Source: Sipunculus nudus (taxonomy: Eukaryota; Annelida; Sipuncula; Golfingiida; Sipunculidae). Taken from it: DNA of 64,000 nucleotides. Made by a program: the position numbers and the translations under genes. This document shows positions 48,250 through 61,090 of the stretch, in pieces. How positions within the stretch are numbered: position 1 is the stretch's first letter; each line of letters starts with the position of its first letter. Below the pieces are notes generated by a model that was not told the DNA's origin, did not search any database, and worked only from the letters and a program-made list of their open reading frames with translations. The stretch spans positions 30,614,714 through 30,678,713 of the forward strand of contig CM049320.1 of the NCBI GenBank assembly GCA_026874595.1, written 5' to 3'.

Positions 48250-49240
48250 AAATGCAGGGACCAATTTATCAGTAATTATTAAGTACCGAACAATACGTAA
48301 TTATACAAAATTATAAACAAAATAGGACCAAAATGACAAATATTCTCTGAACGATACTACAATACTATAACTATTATGGCTGCTGTAAAATGATATTCAC
48401 TTATCTTGAACAGATACAAACTTTTTTTTAATAGAAGACCAGACGAAGAAATTTTCTTAACCAACCAAAATTACTGCTCCATGTATCGAGTTTTAATGCT
48501 CAGACGTAGCTTTTTTATCGGTATTCGGGGTCATCCTCTAAATTATGATATTCCGATTATTGCACCCACCGAGGCATCAATACGGGCGAAACTAAATTCA
48601 AAGAATGCTGGTGTGTCCTTTTTTAATTATTTTTTATTATTTGTATTCGAGTGTTGGTCGGCCTGGTAAACGTAAACATAGGATATTATCACAGTCACTC
48701 TACAGAGAGAAGACGGGATAGCAGGGCCACTGAAGTTATGATATAAAATAACAAGCAGAGAAAGCAGGGCCGAAATAAGGGTTATGTGATATTTTACCGA
48801 CGCCTATTGGAATATCATCGGCAAACATGTCAGATCATTAGTAAATGTGTTTGCCACTAAAATATGTTAAAGAAACGGAATTCCACGCCTAAGTAAGCGT
48901 TACTCCGTGAAGCACTTCTGTCAGAGGTAAATTAGCTGACGCTCATGTTAATTAGTTATATAATTTGCCGACAGATGGCATAACCTACGAATATTCCTCA
49001 TAGTCTAAGGTGTTGTTAACATGACATTACAGCATACCGACAGGGCCAGTCTAAATCAGCAGTCGTGTAATATCTGAAAAGTATAACAAATGTGTACCTA
49101 CGAGGTACAAATAGCAAAGCTATACTTTCCACATGGCTCTAAAGTTTGTATATGTTCACGCCGGTAGTCAGAATGCGCCTCATATACAATTTGCAAATAA
49201 AAAATAGGACAAACAGGCTTAACGTAGCTAACTAGAAATC

Positions 49241-49480
49241 TGCATTCTGAGGAAGGCAAGCCTCCGCCATGTGGGGGTACCTATTGTGGGATGCTCCCTA
49301 ACTCCTGTTTGCATTCACTTATTCGGACCATATTTCCAGGTTCATTCGTACATAAATGACTATACATTTGTGAATATTGCTTAATGACGCTCATGATAGC
49401 GTGAGTTATGTTATGAACAAGCACACACATAAATACACACAAACACGAACTTCGATGGACGCGTACCCTCCTGGCGGGGT
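49241..49480 (+). mobile_element. dispersed 0.3-kb repeat family, copy 3
   Basis: The 5' hairpin and GCCTCCGCC arm are intact. The middle GGATCC-containing block is deleted. The 3' arm reads GGCGGGG instead of GGCGGAGGC. Confidence 0.7.
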
Positions 49481-49620
49481 TATTAATTATAGTCATGGTC
49501 TTTTAGTAGGAGCAACGCACAACCTGACCAAGCAGAACAACGCACGCAAGCGGCATTTTGTTATTTTGGAAATGCATCTGCTGCTATGATAGTATGCATG
49601 TATATCTTAATATTAATTAT

Positions 49621-49622
<2 letters not shown>

Positions 49623-49679
<57 letters not shown>

Positions 49680-49778
49680 AGACAGGCTTTTCATAGATCT
49701 TTGTATTTGGTGTGTAAATACAAGCTGCCTTCATTTTAGAACGGACCTATGAGAAGTATATATAATTTTGAAAATATT

Positions 49779-49816
<38 letters not shown>
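49623..49816. repeat. two (TA)n microsatellites
   Basis: TA arrays at 49623-49677 and about 49782-49816, separated by about 100 bp of unique sequence. Confidence 0.95.
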
Positions 49817-49823
<7 letters not shown>

Positions 49824-50195
49824 ATATTTTATATATACAATAGTTAGGTACCAAGGAATTATATATATTTTAGAGGTCACTGGCCTAATTAAGCTAATGG
49901 GGGCTTGATTACTGTCGGTGAAATTGTTGTATTTACGATATTTATGCCCACCGTTCTCAAGTCGTGAACAGTATAGAAAATATTATTGAACACTTTGGAT
50001 TCGGCTTTATGTGAAGATTTCCTAATTGTACTCGAAAGCAGTTTCTTTGATATTTGAATGATATGGCATTTAAATAATACCGAACCATGGTCTGTCCCGT
50101 GCCTAAAATAGCCACTCTTCATTATCCCAGGTTAGACACTTACCCTATCAGATCATCCCATTATCCCATTGGACAATAATTTATATACGGGTTTG

Positions 50196-50197
<2 letters not shown>

Positions 50198-50237
<40 letters not shown>

Positions 50238-50244
50238 TATAATG

Positions 50245-50276
<32 letters not shown>
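50198..50276. repeat. (TAA)n microsatellite
   Basis: Two TAA blocks separated by TTATAATG. Confidence 0.95.
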
Positions 50277-50278
<2 letters not shown>

Positions 50279-50665
50279 AAAAGTATAATAAAATAATAAA
50301 TTCCTACGCAATAAATAACAAAGTGGACTTTCTTTACAATATATTATGTACACACTTTACATATATACATATGCTTAAAGCCATATATTAGGTTATATTT
50401 GAAAAAAATAGGGCTATTTTGACAAATCAGCTCATAAGAAGCTCTTGGAATTCGCTTTACTTGAGCAGTATCATGCTGTTCCATAAATCTGCCTAAACTT
50501 TCTTTTCAGTGTGACGCTTCATGCAATAAAATGGAAGGAAAAGCAACTTACCCATCTCATAATTTCATGTGCTTGGCGTTTGCTCACACATTGAAATCAG
50601 CGGGCTCAATAATATCAATAAGAGACGCCATTTTGTTTGTGATTTCCTGATATAGACTTCACATG

Positions 50666-50697
50666 TGACGTCACGCTTGACGTTCATTATGACGTCA
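50666..50697. promoter_or_regulatory. pair of perfect CRE palindromes
   Basis: TGACGTCA at 50666-50673 and 50690-50697, with TGACGTTCA between them, 2.7 kb beyond the innexin stop. An ACGCCATTTTGTTTG stretch precedes them. Enhancer, promoter of an unseen transcript, or part of an old repeat are all possible. Confidence 0.4.
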
Positions 50698-50699
50698 TA

Positions 50700-52330
50700 G
50701 AAGCTGAGCTGACTTTAAGTACATTGTTTGCATTATCTGTATCCTATATTCTCCCGTTAACATAACATGACTGAGACAGCTGAGTCTCAAACTTTAAACT
50801 GTCCATGTTAAGAAACACCACACTGTCAAGTGGGGATTAAATATAAGTCTCTGTTATTTGTTAGAATTTTCGAAATTGATAGCATCCAATACTATTTTGT
50901 AAAAATGTGCCAAGAAAAGTCAGGGTTTAGTGGAAAGATGACGCTCCAGCGTGAAATGTCTGTATCAAGAGCTATATAGAAGCCATATATATGAGACAAG
51001 GCTCAGAATTGAAATGCACAATATTTTGATGGTGACCAAATATTACGAAACTCTTCGATGGATAGAATTGATATCGAAATAGAGTGTATTGTATGTGGGA
51101 TTTTCGATCGAACAGATTTTAAGCGTGTAAAGGTGGCCAGCACGGGGCCTCGGCTTTCCTTTCTTTGTTCATTTTATTCCCATTTTGCCTTTCTGTTTAT
51201 AATTTATATTTTATTTATTATATAAGCATAATATTTTCATTTTTAATTAACATTATTTTCGTAATTATATATTTAACATTAAGTGTATCTTCTTCATTTT
51301 AAATGAACATATTATTTTCGTAATAATTTAGTAATACAGCCAATAAGATGAATTATTCGTTATCTACTTTTCATGTATATTATTGTTGGTTGTAGAGTTG
51401 TCTATTGAAACTCGGGCGTTTGTGTAGTCACAACATTATATTTGCGCGTATTGATACGTTATATAGTACAAGAACGAAACATATATTTTACGATCATCGG
51501 AATTTTTCTTCGTCGTTTGGAGAATGACATTGCGTCACTTATGAGTTGCCAACCTCAATTTTTATTGTGACATGTTTGGCTTTGGTTGCTAAGAAGTACA
51601 TATTAGAGTTTAGGTTTGTAATATAGGAAACCTGTCACCATCAATGACCAGTAACTGGCAGATTTTTACGATTTATTAGTGTTAGGCTTTGTAGGCCTAA
51701 TCTTGCAACGGAAACGGCAGGAAAAGTATCCGTGACCTCGTGTTCATATGGACCACGATGATTACCATTTAATAATACATACATATATATATATATATCA
51801 GTAATTTCGGACTCGTACATCCATATAATGATAATTACCATGACAAAAGTGAAGTAAATTATGGTGCAATAGTCAGGAGAAAAGTAGGCAGATGAAGGTA
51901 AAAACTAATTTAAAAGAAAATGTTAACTGAGCATAGTGATTCTAGCATGTAGTCACGTAAATGTAGATGACAAATACATGTTTCATCATTACATGTCACA
52001 TCAAGAATGAATTTAGCCTTATATGTCACTCATTATTTATTATCATTGATATAAATGTGTTTTAAATATCTTGATAGGATATTATTTGAACATAATATAA
52101 TTTAAGCAAGGCTCACGCAGTACGTAACTCCATTTGTTTGCACATTTAACATTCAAGCTCAAATATAAAAGTGGCCATTTAATTTGGTCACTCAATAATT
52201 TGAAATCCAGTCTACCTCAATGCTCCAATTGCACTTGTTACTATTGTTAGCTGTTGCATTTAGACGTTGGTAATGCAAACTGCAAATACTGCTGAATAGT
52301 AATGCAATGTGATAGGGTAAATTTATCACC
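50700..52330. other. intergenic, nothing recognised
   Basis: AT-rich unique sequence with no strong ORF, repeat or splice-bounded exon. Confidence 0.55.
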
Positions 52331-52334
52331 TAAT

Positions 52335-52660
52335 TGAAATGCAGAAAAAATGGAAAGGGATGGTCACTTGAAATATGCAAATTAATAGGTGAAAGGTCAG
52401 CTCTCGTCACGTGATTCAAGTGCAGATAAATGGAAAACGCTGGTCAGCTGATTTATGCAAATTAATAGGTGAAAGGTCAGTTATCGTCACGTGATTTAAG
52501 TGCAGATAAATGGAAAGTGATGGTCAGCTGATATATGCAAATAAATAGATGAAAGGTCAGCTCTCGTCTTGTGATTCAAGTGCAGATAAATATAGAGTGC
52601 TTGTCAGCTGATGTATGCAAATAATAAGGTTAAAGGTCAAGCTATCGTCAAGTGATTCAT
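52335..52660 (+). repeat. 80-bp tandem array carrying transcription-factor motifs
   Basis: Four units with a period of 80-81 bp (GCAG landmarks at 52341, 52422, 52502 and 52582). Every unit has TATGCAAAT or its close form (octamer, POU-type) and a DR1-like element such as AGGTGAAAGGTCA. Three have a CAGCTG E-box, and the first two have CACGTG in GTCACGTGATT. Units differ at up to about 15-20% of positions while the motifs are largely kept. It lies 4.3 kb past the innexin stop. The repeat is certain; the enhancer role is inferred from motifs only. Confidence 0.9.
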
Positions 52661-52664
52661 CTTC

Positions 52665-54715
52665 TGCTTTATGGGTTCTTAGACAATGTAGTGTGAAAGG
52701 AAATATATATTTTTGTTTATCTTTTCTAGTGTCGATTTTAATAATCGACGTTGAAAGAAAGACACAGTTTCTATCCCTAATATGTTATTATAAAGATAAG
52801 ACAGCACGGTCACTACTTCACTGGTGTCAACTCGTCATTCCTGAACTATATTAACACTCTTAACTATTATGCAAGATATATACACAGTTATTCGACCATA
52901 TTGCGCTTGTTAGTGCTGTCGTTATATAGGAAATTGAGACGTGTACAATAAAATTTGTTATTACCTGATGATTGTGATTTGTCATTTTTCATTTTACAAT
53001 AATATAATAATACCATAAGTTTATTACAGTTTATTCATTTATTAAAATATATTTGAACAGGGTTGCTCATTCAGCAAGCGCTGTTTTTCACTGATATCCT
53101 GCTTCAATTTAAAATATGATAAAATTAACATGAAGACAATGATTTCAATATAGAAGTAGCTGACACGCGTGACATAGAGTAAATCAATTAACGAACAATC
53201 AAAGATATATGATGACTACATGGGCTATATAGGCGATATATCGGAAAAATTTTAAAGCTGTAAAATATATAAATAATTTATATATGAGAACGTACGCTGA
53301 AATAAATAGTTTTTTTTTGCATATGGGGTATCAAAGATTTTGGTTTCATGGCCGTACTTAACTAGCGAGTCTGTTCCAGTGAGACTGAAGTTTTGTAAAG
53401 TTCGGTTTTTGGTTTGGGGGTAAGAAATAACCCGTACAAATATCTCTCGTAACATATAATTGATCTTATTTGGTTAAATCCAATAGTTCATTAAAGGGGG
53501 GGGGGGGGGGCGGCTATTTTTGGATATACGAGCAGTAACAGAAAGTAAAATTTACGTGTGTCCACTCTCAATATATTAACGAACCGGTGGGGTCAGGGTA
53601 TATAGCCTACTATTGCACCGCAGTAAGCTCTAAAAAATACATATTTTCATTATTAAAATATATTATATATTGTCTCAAGATATTGTATTTTCGCCTATTG
53701 TTTTAAAACTGACCTTACTCTCAGATGCATCTATTGTTGAGAGCATGTCGAAGCTGTTGGTTCAGTTGGCTGAACGATGAAACCTGGGCATTTTACAACT
53801 AGAACTATAGCCGGGCCACTTTTTTCCTCGTTCACTTTGCCCATGATATCATTTATTTAAAGTTATGTTCGTTTAAAGAGTCCTTATGGCATTGCTTCAG
53901 CCGTCTCCTAAATATTTCACCCAAATCAAGCAATACCTCAGCCCACATTCTCATCGATTTTCGGTCTGAATATTACTGGCATTTCGGTGGAAATGTCAAC
54001 ATAATTTGCCAGCTTTTTTTGCCCGACCACGTAATAAAAAGTATACTTTTTTTTCAGTTTCATAAAAAATAATGTCAAATTTACGGCTCACCATACATAA
54101 ATGCCATTTGTTCTGAAATAGTTGGGAGAGAAACCCAATATCAAGGAAGTAATACAAATGGGACTGCATTGCTAACTGGTCGGTGCCTTAATGTTACAAA
54201 TGACGGATAAAGATTGATGTGAACTATAGAAAATAAATATTTGTTTTACAGCAATACAGGCTTGGTACATCATGAGACTTTATAGAGAAGTTATTCCCCG
54301 CCGATTACAACGGAAATGGAAGACGCTGACAAGAGCTATTTTCGTTACAGTCCGAACGCAGTGGTAAGCCCAGTTCGAGAGCCACAACCAGAGCGGGGCT
54401 TCAAAATACATCAGCGGCAGGACCGTGAATATAGGGGGGATGGGGTTTATATATCCCCCCACTTCTTGGTAAGGGGTGGGGGGGGGGGGTTGGTCAATGT
54501 AATCATCCCCCAACTATTCAGCAAATGTTATTAATATATTGCAAATGAAATATAATAATATATTAATATATATTTATGAGTTTACTATGAGATATTATAT
54601 TATAACCTGGTTTAGATCTAACATGTACTGGAATTGTATATCTCATTTTCTAATACCTTATACTAAATTTTAATATATTTGAAACGTGCTCAAGTATATA
54701 TATTTGAAGACGCTA
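52665..54715. other. intergenic, nothing recognised
   Basis: AT-rich sequence with two poly-G tracts (53496-53510 and about 54478-54489). Open frames are unconvincing. Confidence 0.55.
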
Positions 54716-54721
54716 AAAGGT

Positions 54722-54807
54722 ATTTATATATATATATATATATGCCTTTTATATAGATATTTATGTTTATATATATATATATATATGCCTTATATATAGA
54801 TATTTAT

Positions 54808-54861
<54 letters not shown>
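54722..54861. repeat. (TA)n arrays with duplicated interruption
   Basis: The words ATGCCTT, TATATAGATATTTATG and TTTATATATA occur twice about 50 bp apart, so part of the array was duplicated as a block. Confidence 0.9.
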
Positions 54862-54864
<3 letters not shown>

Positions 54865-54869
54865 TGTGT

Positions 54870-56370
54870 TATGGATGGGTGTGTGCCTGCGAGCTGTCCC
54901 CACCAAAAAAAAAAAAAACATAACATAAACATCCGTATTTTTGTGGTAGGGACTATTTAATATTTTGTAATATTTGTGTGCATACCCTTGTGGAATACAA
55001 ACAGAAGGTTTTTCCTTGAATTGAAGCAAATTTTAATTTTAAAGTTTGACAGTTGAGACAAGTAGTCACGGCTGATCCACAGTGTCCAAACATAAGATTC
55101 GTTACCAGTAGAAACCGAAGGGTGGGGTGTTGAACAATTGGAGCTGGATGCAGAATGTGATACCACGCTCTGATTGGCCTGATTTCAATTCTTTGCCCTG
55201 TCACAGCCCTATGGGTGATACCCGGAGAGCCAATTTATATTGCAATTTTGATGAATATGGACTGTTTCTCTGTGTCCTATAACATATCAACTTGTCAAAC
55301 GACATGAATTCATCTTCAGCAATACATGGCTAAAGTAGGAAATTTCGAAATCAAAACATTTCCGAAAGACTGTTGCTTATTTAACTATAACATGCATTAA
55401 CAGTACCAATCAATAAAATAAGTAAAAAAATGCACTACTTTCGCTCATTGCCGCAATCATGGTAGTATAAATAACGACTGGTCGGTCTTGGACAACCGAA
55501 ACCATCTCAAGTTTTGGTTTCCCAGTTATAAAATGACAAATTCCCGGAACTGATACCAGTTTCGAATTATCGAGTGGGCCCTTACAAACTAATTCATGGA
55601 CGAACGACTCCTTAGCTCTGGACTCTTTTTTTCTTGGAAAAGGCAAGCTGCGTTACATATATTTTGACATTTAATATACTTTTACACACATGCCAGAATC
55701 TCAACAATCACCCTACGAAGCAAACTTACCATTACCGTGCTGTAATATACCCCCTTGTTACATTATTGCAACCCTCACCAATTTAAAGGAACAGACACAA
55801 TAAATCGTAATGACAGGATTTGTCAGCAGATGGCGTACTCTGTCAGGCGAATCCTATTCTCCACACAGAAGATATTATCTATGAACGCCAATCAATTGCC
55901 CCAGTAGATTAGGGCCAACTTATACGTTTCGGTTAAGTATTATGAAGCAAAGAGTCAATCCAAGGAGTGCGAGTGTTGTCACATTGTTATTTGTGATTTC
56001 CTACTATTACTTTTTCAGATAGCATGCCATAGGTATAGTAGTATCTTAAATAAACAGACGAAGGACAGTTGAGGTCAGTTAGAGAGCGATGCTGTCCGTT
56101 TTATGACGTCCATAAGCAATATTTACTACTTATTCCCTTTCTCCGGACACCAGTTTATAATTCAATAAATGTGATTCAGACTTAATGAGTATACTGATGC
56201 GAATGAACCGGTACCCTCCCAGAGGCTTTACGTTATACCGTGGACTATTATCGCTAGCAGACATGCCAAGGCCACCTTAATTTTGGATTAATAAAGAGTC
56301 CCGGATTGGACTTGACTTTTCGTGGCTTTTCAGTTAAGTGTTTCTTTGTGTAATAACCTTGTTATTCAGG
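54870..56370. other. intergenic, nothing recognised
   Basis: No convincing gene or repeat. A 13-A tract at about 54905 could be a retroelement tail remnant. Confidence 0.5.
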
Positions 56371-56375
56371 ACACT

Positions 56376-56377
<2 letters not shown>

Positions 56378-56456
<79 letters not shown>
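56378..56456. repeat. compound (TC)n-(TA)n microsatellite
   Basis: About 18 TC units (56378-56414) pass directly into about 20 TA units. Confidence 0.97.
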
Positions 56457-56460
<4 letters not shown>

Positions 56461-56579
56461 CAGCCGTTACTATGTGTTAATTCTATATTTTATTTGTATT
56501 GAGTATAACTTATATAAAAACCGTTTTTGTTAAAAGCGCACAACTTAAGGCACCTCGAATTTCATGTTTTGTTGTTGAG

Positions 56580-56720
56580 GATATGTGTGTGAATACCTGA
56601 GAATACGGGTGTGAATACCTGAGAATACGTGTGTGAATAAGTTGGAATCCCTGTCTGAATACGTGAATAAAAATGTGTCAGAAAACGAGTCTGAATACGT
56701 GAAAATACGTGTCCGTTTGT
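56580..56720 (-). repeat. degenerate 20-22-bp minisatellite
   Basis: Repeated GTGTGAATACCTGAGAATAC-like units decay rightward into GTCTGAATACGTGAA words. The open frame across it on the minus strand is a by-product. Confidence 0.75.
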
Positions 56721-57040
56721 CAGATTTGTTGAGTATTGAAGACCATAACAATACTTTCAAACTATAGTAAATGTGTTACTTTGATTGCTTCATTGTTTTA
56801 TTCAATGATTCCTTCTTATATTATCTCATATATACTTCTATGGTACGTTGTGTTGAGGTAAACAAAGTCCCAATAGATTGTAACAATAAATAAATAAACG
56901 TGTAAAATCAGAATCCAATTACCTTTAATACAAACCTTTCTTCGTCCATGTGATTCACGATTCTGAAATGATATTCTCGACAAATCAGCGTACGCGGGCG
57001 TTTAGGAAGTTCTCTCGTTGGATGAACTTTGATATTAAAT

Positions 57041-58640
57041 CCCCCCCCCCCCACGGGGAGGGAGGCTATTAGGAGTTCATGATTTAACTTTATATCAATA
57101 TTTGGGTATTTTTGTGGTCCTCTTGAGTGCAAATCGATCGACTTCAATTAAAGTCTCGTAGGAGAAGGGGGCTTTTAGTGGCTGATGAGTTGTGGGAATT
57201 TTTTAGTGGGAACACCTTCTAACTGTTTATCAATCAATGTTAATTTTTTTCAAGTTTCTTTTTCTTCTGCCAGTTTCTGTTTGTGATAGATCTCCGATAT
57301 GGCCAACATATAGGTCACAACCCTGCACCTGGTATTTATATTGTTCACCTTGACTTATTCCCAAAACCGTAAATTTCGTGGCAGGTTCCCCAATACCGAA
57401 CACCTCTGTTCTTATTTTCGCTAGATATCCAACCTAGCTTATTTTAAACATCTGAAATTTGGGCACTGTATTAGTCTTAGGTAAGGTGACAGAATGGCAC
57501 CTATTGCTAATCCTTACAGTCGTGGTCTTACGTTATCCCCCCCCCCCCTCGTTTTTGACAGTCATATAAACATAGGCCTAACAGTCCCCTTATTGTCAAG
57601 CTATCCAGCCTATCTGAGTTATCCCTTTCACTGCCAGCCATGACAACTTGACGTTCGGGCCGTCTAAAATAACTGATAGGGGCCTGCGAGTCAGGATGAA
57701 AGTCCCAAAAGAACACCCAATCTAAGTATAGGACCAATATATGTACTGGGTGGTTATATTATTTGATATCAGTGCTTATACGGTAGTGTTATATTAGGTA
57801 ATAATGATGAAAATATGGTGTTACACAAAATTAATTACATTAATTAACTCCTTTCTTCTCTGTGCCACCGTTTCACACAAAGCTGTCAAACCGTCATGGC
57901 GGACGCAAAGACAAGACTTCTGAGTAAAACCAGCCTCGTTATTAATAACTGCCGCATGAATATACGTATGTTAAACATGAATGAAACATTTATCATTTTT
58001 CCCAACAGAATAACATCACATGTCTTCCTTTGGGAAATAATTGTTCGTCAAGCAGATGAAAACAAAAAAAGTACTGTTAGAAATGGCGTGCACATCTGCC
58101 TTTACTAAAATTGATGCGAACCCAATAGCTTTTACTGCCATCCCAACGTTTTCAGTTAACTGAAAATCGACGTTTAGGTGGTAGGCTGCCGCTTTATCAC
58201 TGCTCAAAGCCGTGAAACCGGGGAGGGAGGTTTTAAAACAAGGGTTGGCTGTTTAGATGCGGGGAGGTTGAAAATGTTCGAGGGGGCGGCGTGAGGCTTC
58301 TCTTGCTGTCGCTCTGTGATTGCATAAATCTAGTATTAGTAATCCCTTTGCCAGCAGATGGCGTTTACAGCCTCTTCAAACTACATAAATGTCAGATTCT
58401 TCAGGGCGACTGTAAACACAAATTCTATAAGGAAACCTGATGTTCTCTAAATAAGAATTGTTTAAAATAATGTTAATGATATCACATGATCGTTGGGCCT
58501 TATTATAAAAAGTGCTCTACAATTCTTTCATCAGTCCGTAGGGGGAAAATCTGATTAAAGGGGAATTAAAAAAAATAAAAATCCGACAGACGACCAGTTT
58601 TATCCCATAATTACAGAAAAGCACGTAACAATGAATATAA
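57041..58640. other. mostly unrecognised, with a weak start-codon candidate
   Basis: Poly-C tracts at 57041-57052 and about 57537-57548. At 57896 an ATGGCGGACGC start (G-rich, MADAKTRLL) is followed by a possible donor GA|GTAAAA. This could be a tiny first coding exon but rests on start context alone. Nothing else is visible. Confidence 0.3.
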
Positions 58641-58642
58641 GG

Positions 58643-58951
58643 GCATGCGTTCTTCCCCTCTTGTGTGTGTATGTGTGTTTTTGTAAGTGTTTGTTCACAA
58701 CATAACTTAAGCGTTATCTCATGAAATTTTCAGGTCATTTCGAAATTTGGTAAATAAAATTTCAGTTAGATTTTGGTGTGGATCCGGCACATGATCCAGA
58801 TTCTGGAACGTAATCAATGATTTTTCACTAATGTGCAATTACTAATGGACGAATATGCATTTGGGAATAATGGCCGAATAAGTGAATGCAAACACAGGAT
58901 GGCGAGCATCCCATTATAGAAACCCCAAGATCGTGGAGGCTTGCATTTCCG
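58643..58951 (-). mobile_element. dispersed 0.3-kb repeat family, copy 4
   Basis: Inverted copy. On the minus strand it shows GGAAATGCAAGCCTCC, CACTTATTCGGCCATTATTC, GGATCATGTGCCGGATCC and the CAAACACTT stretch. The 3' arm is lost. Confidence 0.7.
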
Positions 58952-58989
58952 ACAGTCGTATTTCATTTACAGACGAGTGCGACTTCCGG

Positions 58990-59075
58990 GGGTTCTTCGG
59001 TGTTCTGACCCAGCGCGCGAATGCGAAGGACCCGCAGGTGCGGTACACCGAGCCTAGTTGACGCCAGGATTTTCG
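58990..59075 (+). mobile_element. SINE family B fragment, copy 3
   Basis: Plus-strand match to the SINE bodies at 33.1 and 36.2 kb: CTTCCGGGGGTTCTTCGGTG, then GCGGTACACCGAGCCT. The tRNA-like head is absent. Confidence 0.55.
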
Positions 59076-59144
59076 TGCGTCAGCGCCCTGTTACGGAATC
59101 ATGCATATCTAATTAAGCTAGCATTAACATTGTAAAGACCCGGA

Positions 59145-59219
59145 TATATAGAAAGTTATATCAGAGACACACAAATATCTTGGACCTCTAACAAAAAGAA
59201 GAGCTGTGACGGAGCAGAC
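59145..59219 (+). promoter_or_regulatory. candidate TATA promoter and short 5' UTR exon
   Basis: TATATAGAA at 59145 is followed about 25-30 bases on by a possible start region. The segment ends at a strong donor, GCAGAC|GTAAGTGA (59219/59220). The next acceptor with a good pyrimidine tract is at 59738, so a 519-bp intron would lead to the coding exon at 59739. Confidence 0.3.
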
Positions 59220-59738
59220 GTAAGTGACAATCCCACAGTACAGGTGTATCTTTGAGTCGAATGCAGGTACTCAAGTATTTGAAAAGTATGTGAAGGCAAA
59301 TGTAGGTGTGAGAGGGGTTGTCAACGACCAGAGGAAAATAGGACGGATGCTTTGGAGAGAACACAAGACGCTGAGAGATAAGTGGAATTTGTCCACATAT
59401 TAAACATTGCGTTAAATATATCTACGTTAATCAAGAAAGAAAAATAAAAACAGATATTATTGTTTTCTTCATTCGTTTCAAAAATTTCACTCTCAAATAA
59501 AATACCTGTTTATTACCAGCCAATCATTAGCGACGGCAAACACACGTGACGTTCTAACATATATCATAGCCCGGCACATTCATATGTTGTGTATTGAGTT
59601 TCATTACTGTGAGTTCATATGAAATTACAAGTTGGCTATAAATAAACTTTATTATTTTACTTGCTTATAATGTTCTGGGTTTTTGAAACTGTGTTGTAAT
59701 TTTGCTCCAGTGATCATATCGCTTTGGATTTTACACAG

Positions 59739-59810
59739 ATGGTTTTTGAGACGGGTTCAGGCGAACCTAGGTTTAAGCGCGTGTTTACCGGTACCGACAA
59801 TCCCGTTGCG
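59739..59810 (+). CDS. candidate first coding exon of an unrecognised gene
   Basis: A 72-nt exon bounded by the acceptor TTGGATTTTACACAG (ending 59738) and a perfect donor, GTTGCG|GTAAGTCG (59811). It starts with ATG directly at the splice site and is open for exactly 24 codons (phase 0). The peptide begins MVFETGSGEPRFKRVFTGTD, hydrophilic and without a signal peptide. The same frame remains open through the putative intron to 59951, so the exon could instead be longer. Its GC content is well above the flanks. A TATA-box/UTR exon candidate sits 0.5 kb upstream. The family is not recognised, and later exons were not found in the remaining 4 kb. Confidence 0.35.
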
Positions 59811-60879
59811 GTAAGTCGACGGTCTGCAGATGAAGACACATTACGTTTGTTGACCCGAACGAGGTCAGCTGTGCCGACCAGGCAAAATAAAGGTCTGTCC
59901 TACACTGTATTAATGATCTCCGAATTCCTATCCAGGACCTACCTTACCTAAGACCGCCAATTCTGCATACATGCGTGTAAGGTATATACACATTAACCTC
60001 GGGTACCGGGGCGTTAAGAAAACACGGTTACTGTAGCCGGGCCGCCATATAAAGACTTCTCAAATAACGATCACACATACACGTGGTGCCCGATACCCAC
60101 ATAAGTATGTATGCATATTAGAACATTATTGGTAGCGGGTGGGGGCCTTTATTTCTATAAATGAAAACAGGAAACACCGTCCCGAGTGCCATGTGAACTG
60201 GATACTGCCATGGGGGCTGTGATTCAGGTCACTTCAGGAATGCCGTGCTCCTATTAAGCACAGGTATTATTGGATATTGCACCTAAAAAGGTAAGCAATT
60301 TTAATACGTCTTAGGCCTATTTATAATTTGCGCAGTCTCAGTCGGTTCCAAGTGACAGTACATATATGGCACTTAATGTTGACCAGGCATATCTAACATA
60401 TGTTTTCTATTATATTTGGTCTTGACTTGAGCCGGAATATCACATTGCACCAAGGTACGGGCACGACCTATACAACATAAGGAAATACTGGTGGTCGTAA
60501 TTTTGTTGTAAAATCATGTCCGATGATATAAAGAAAGAAAATGGTCGATTAATAATCGATTTTTTTGTTCAATCCCTTTTACCGTGAAATTTGCATTATA
60601 GAATTATACCTAAAGTATTGATCAAATGACTTCAGTCTGCCTTGTACATCATGCTAAAGGTCAAGGTAATGGCCAAGTTGTTGAAACCTGTTTGCTGCAC
60701 AAGGTCCAATTTTCAGTTGTTTGCTACTTTTTATTTCTCTGACTAGATTATAATATTTTGTGCTGGTTAAAAACTTATTTGAATGAATATACATGATCGT
60801 TTGTGATCGGTTATTGAAATATGCAACCCATTTAATCGAATATAAATTGGAAACGACCAATCATCTATCTAATAAATAA

Positions 60880-60882
<3 letters not shown>

Positions 60883-60911
<29 letters not shown>
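60883..60911. repeat. (TA)n microsatellite
   Basis: About 14 TA units left of a MITE. Confidence 0.93.
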
Positions 60912-60915
<4 letters not shown>

Positions 60916-60916
60916 T

Positions 60917-61090
60917 TATAAAAACTTCTCCTAACGACAATAACAAAATAACGACCGCTCCAAAATATCACGACCACTTGTTCACGCTCCCGATTCATTT
61001 TTGCTATTTATATAAGACCTCGTTTAGACGATAATCTCGAAAATACGACCTCTTTATCGAGGTCCATTGGTGGTCGTATTTTCGAGGTTT

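Noticed and set aside
48406-48669. second small gene after the innexin
   Set aside because: It lacks an ATG start, splice support and recognisable motifs, and is AT-rich like the flanks.
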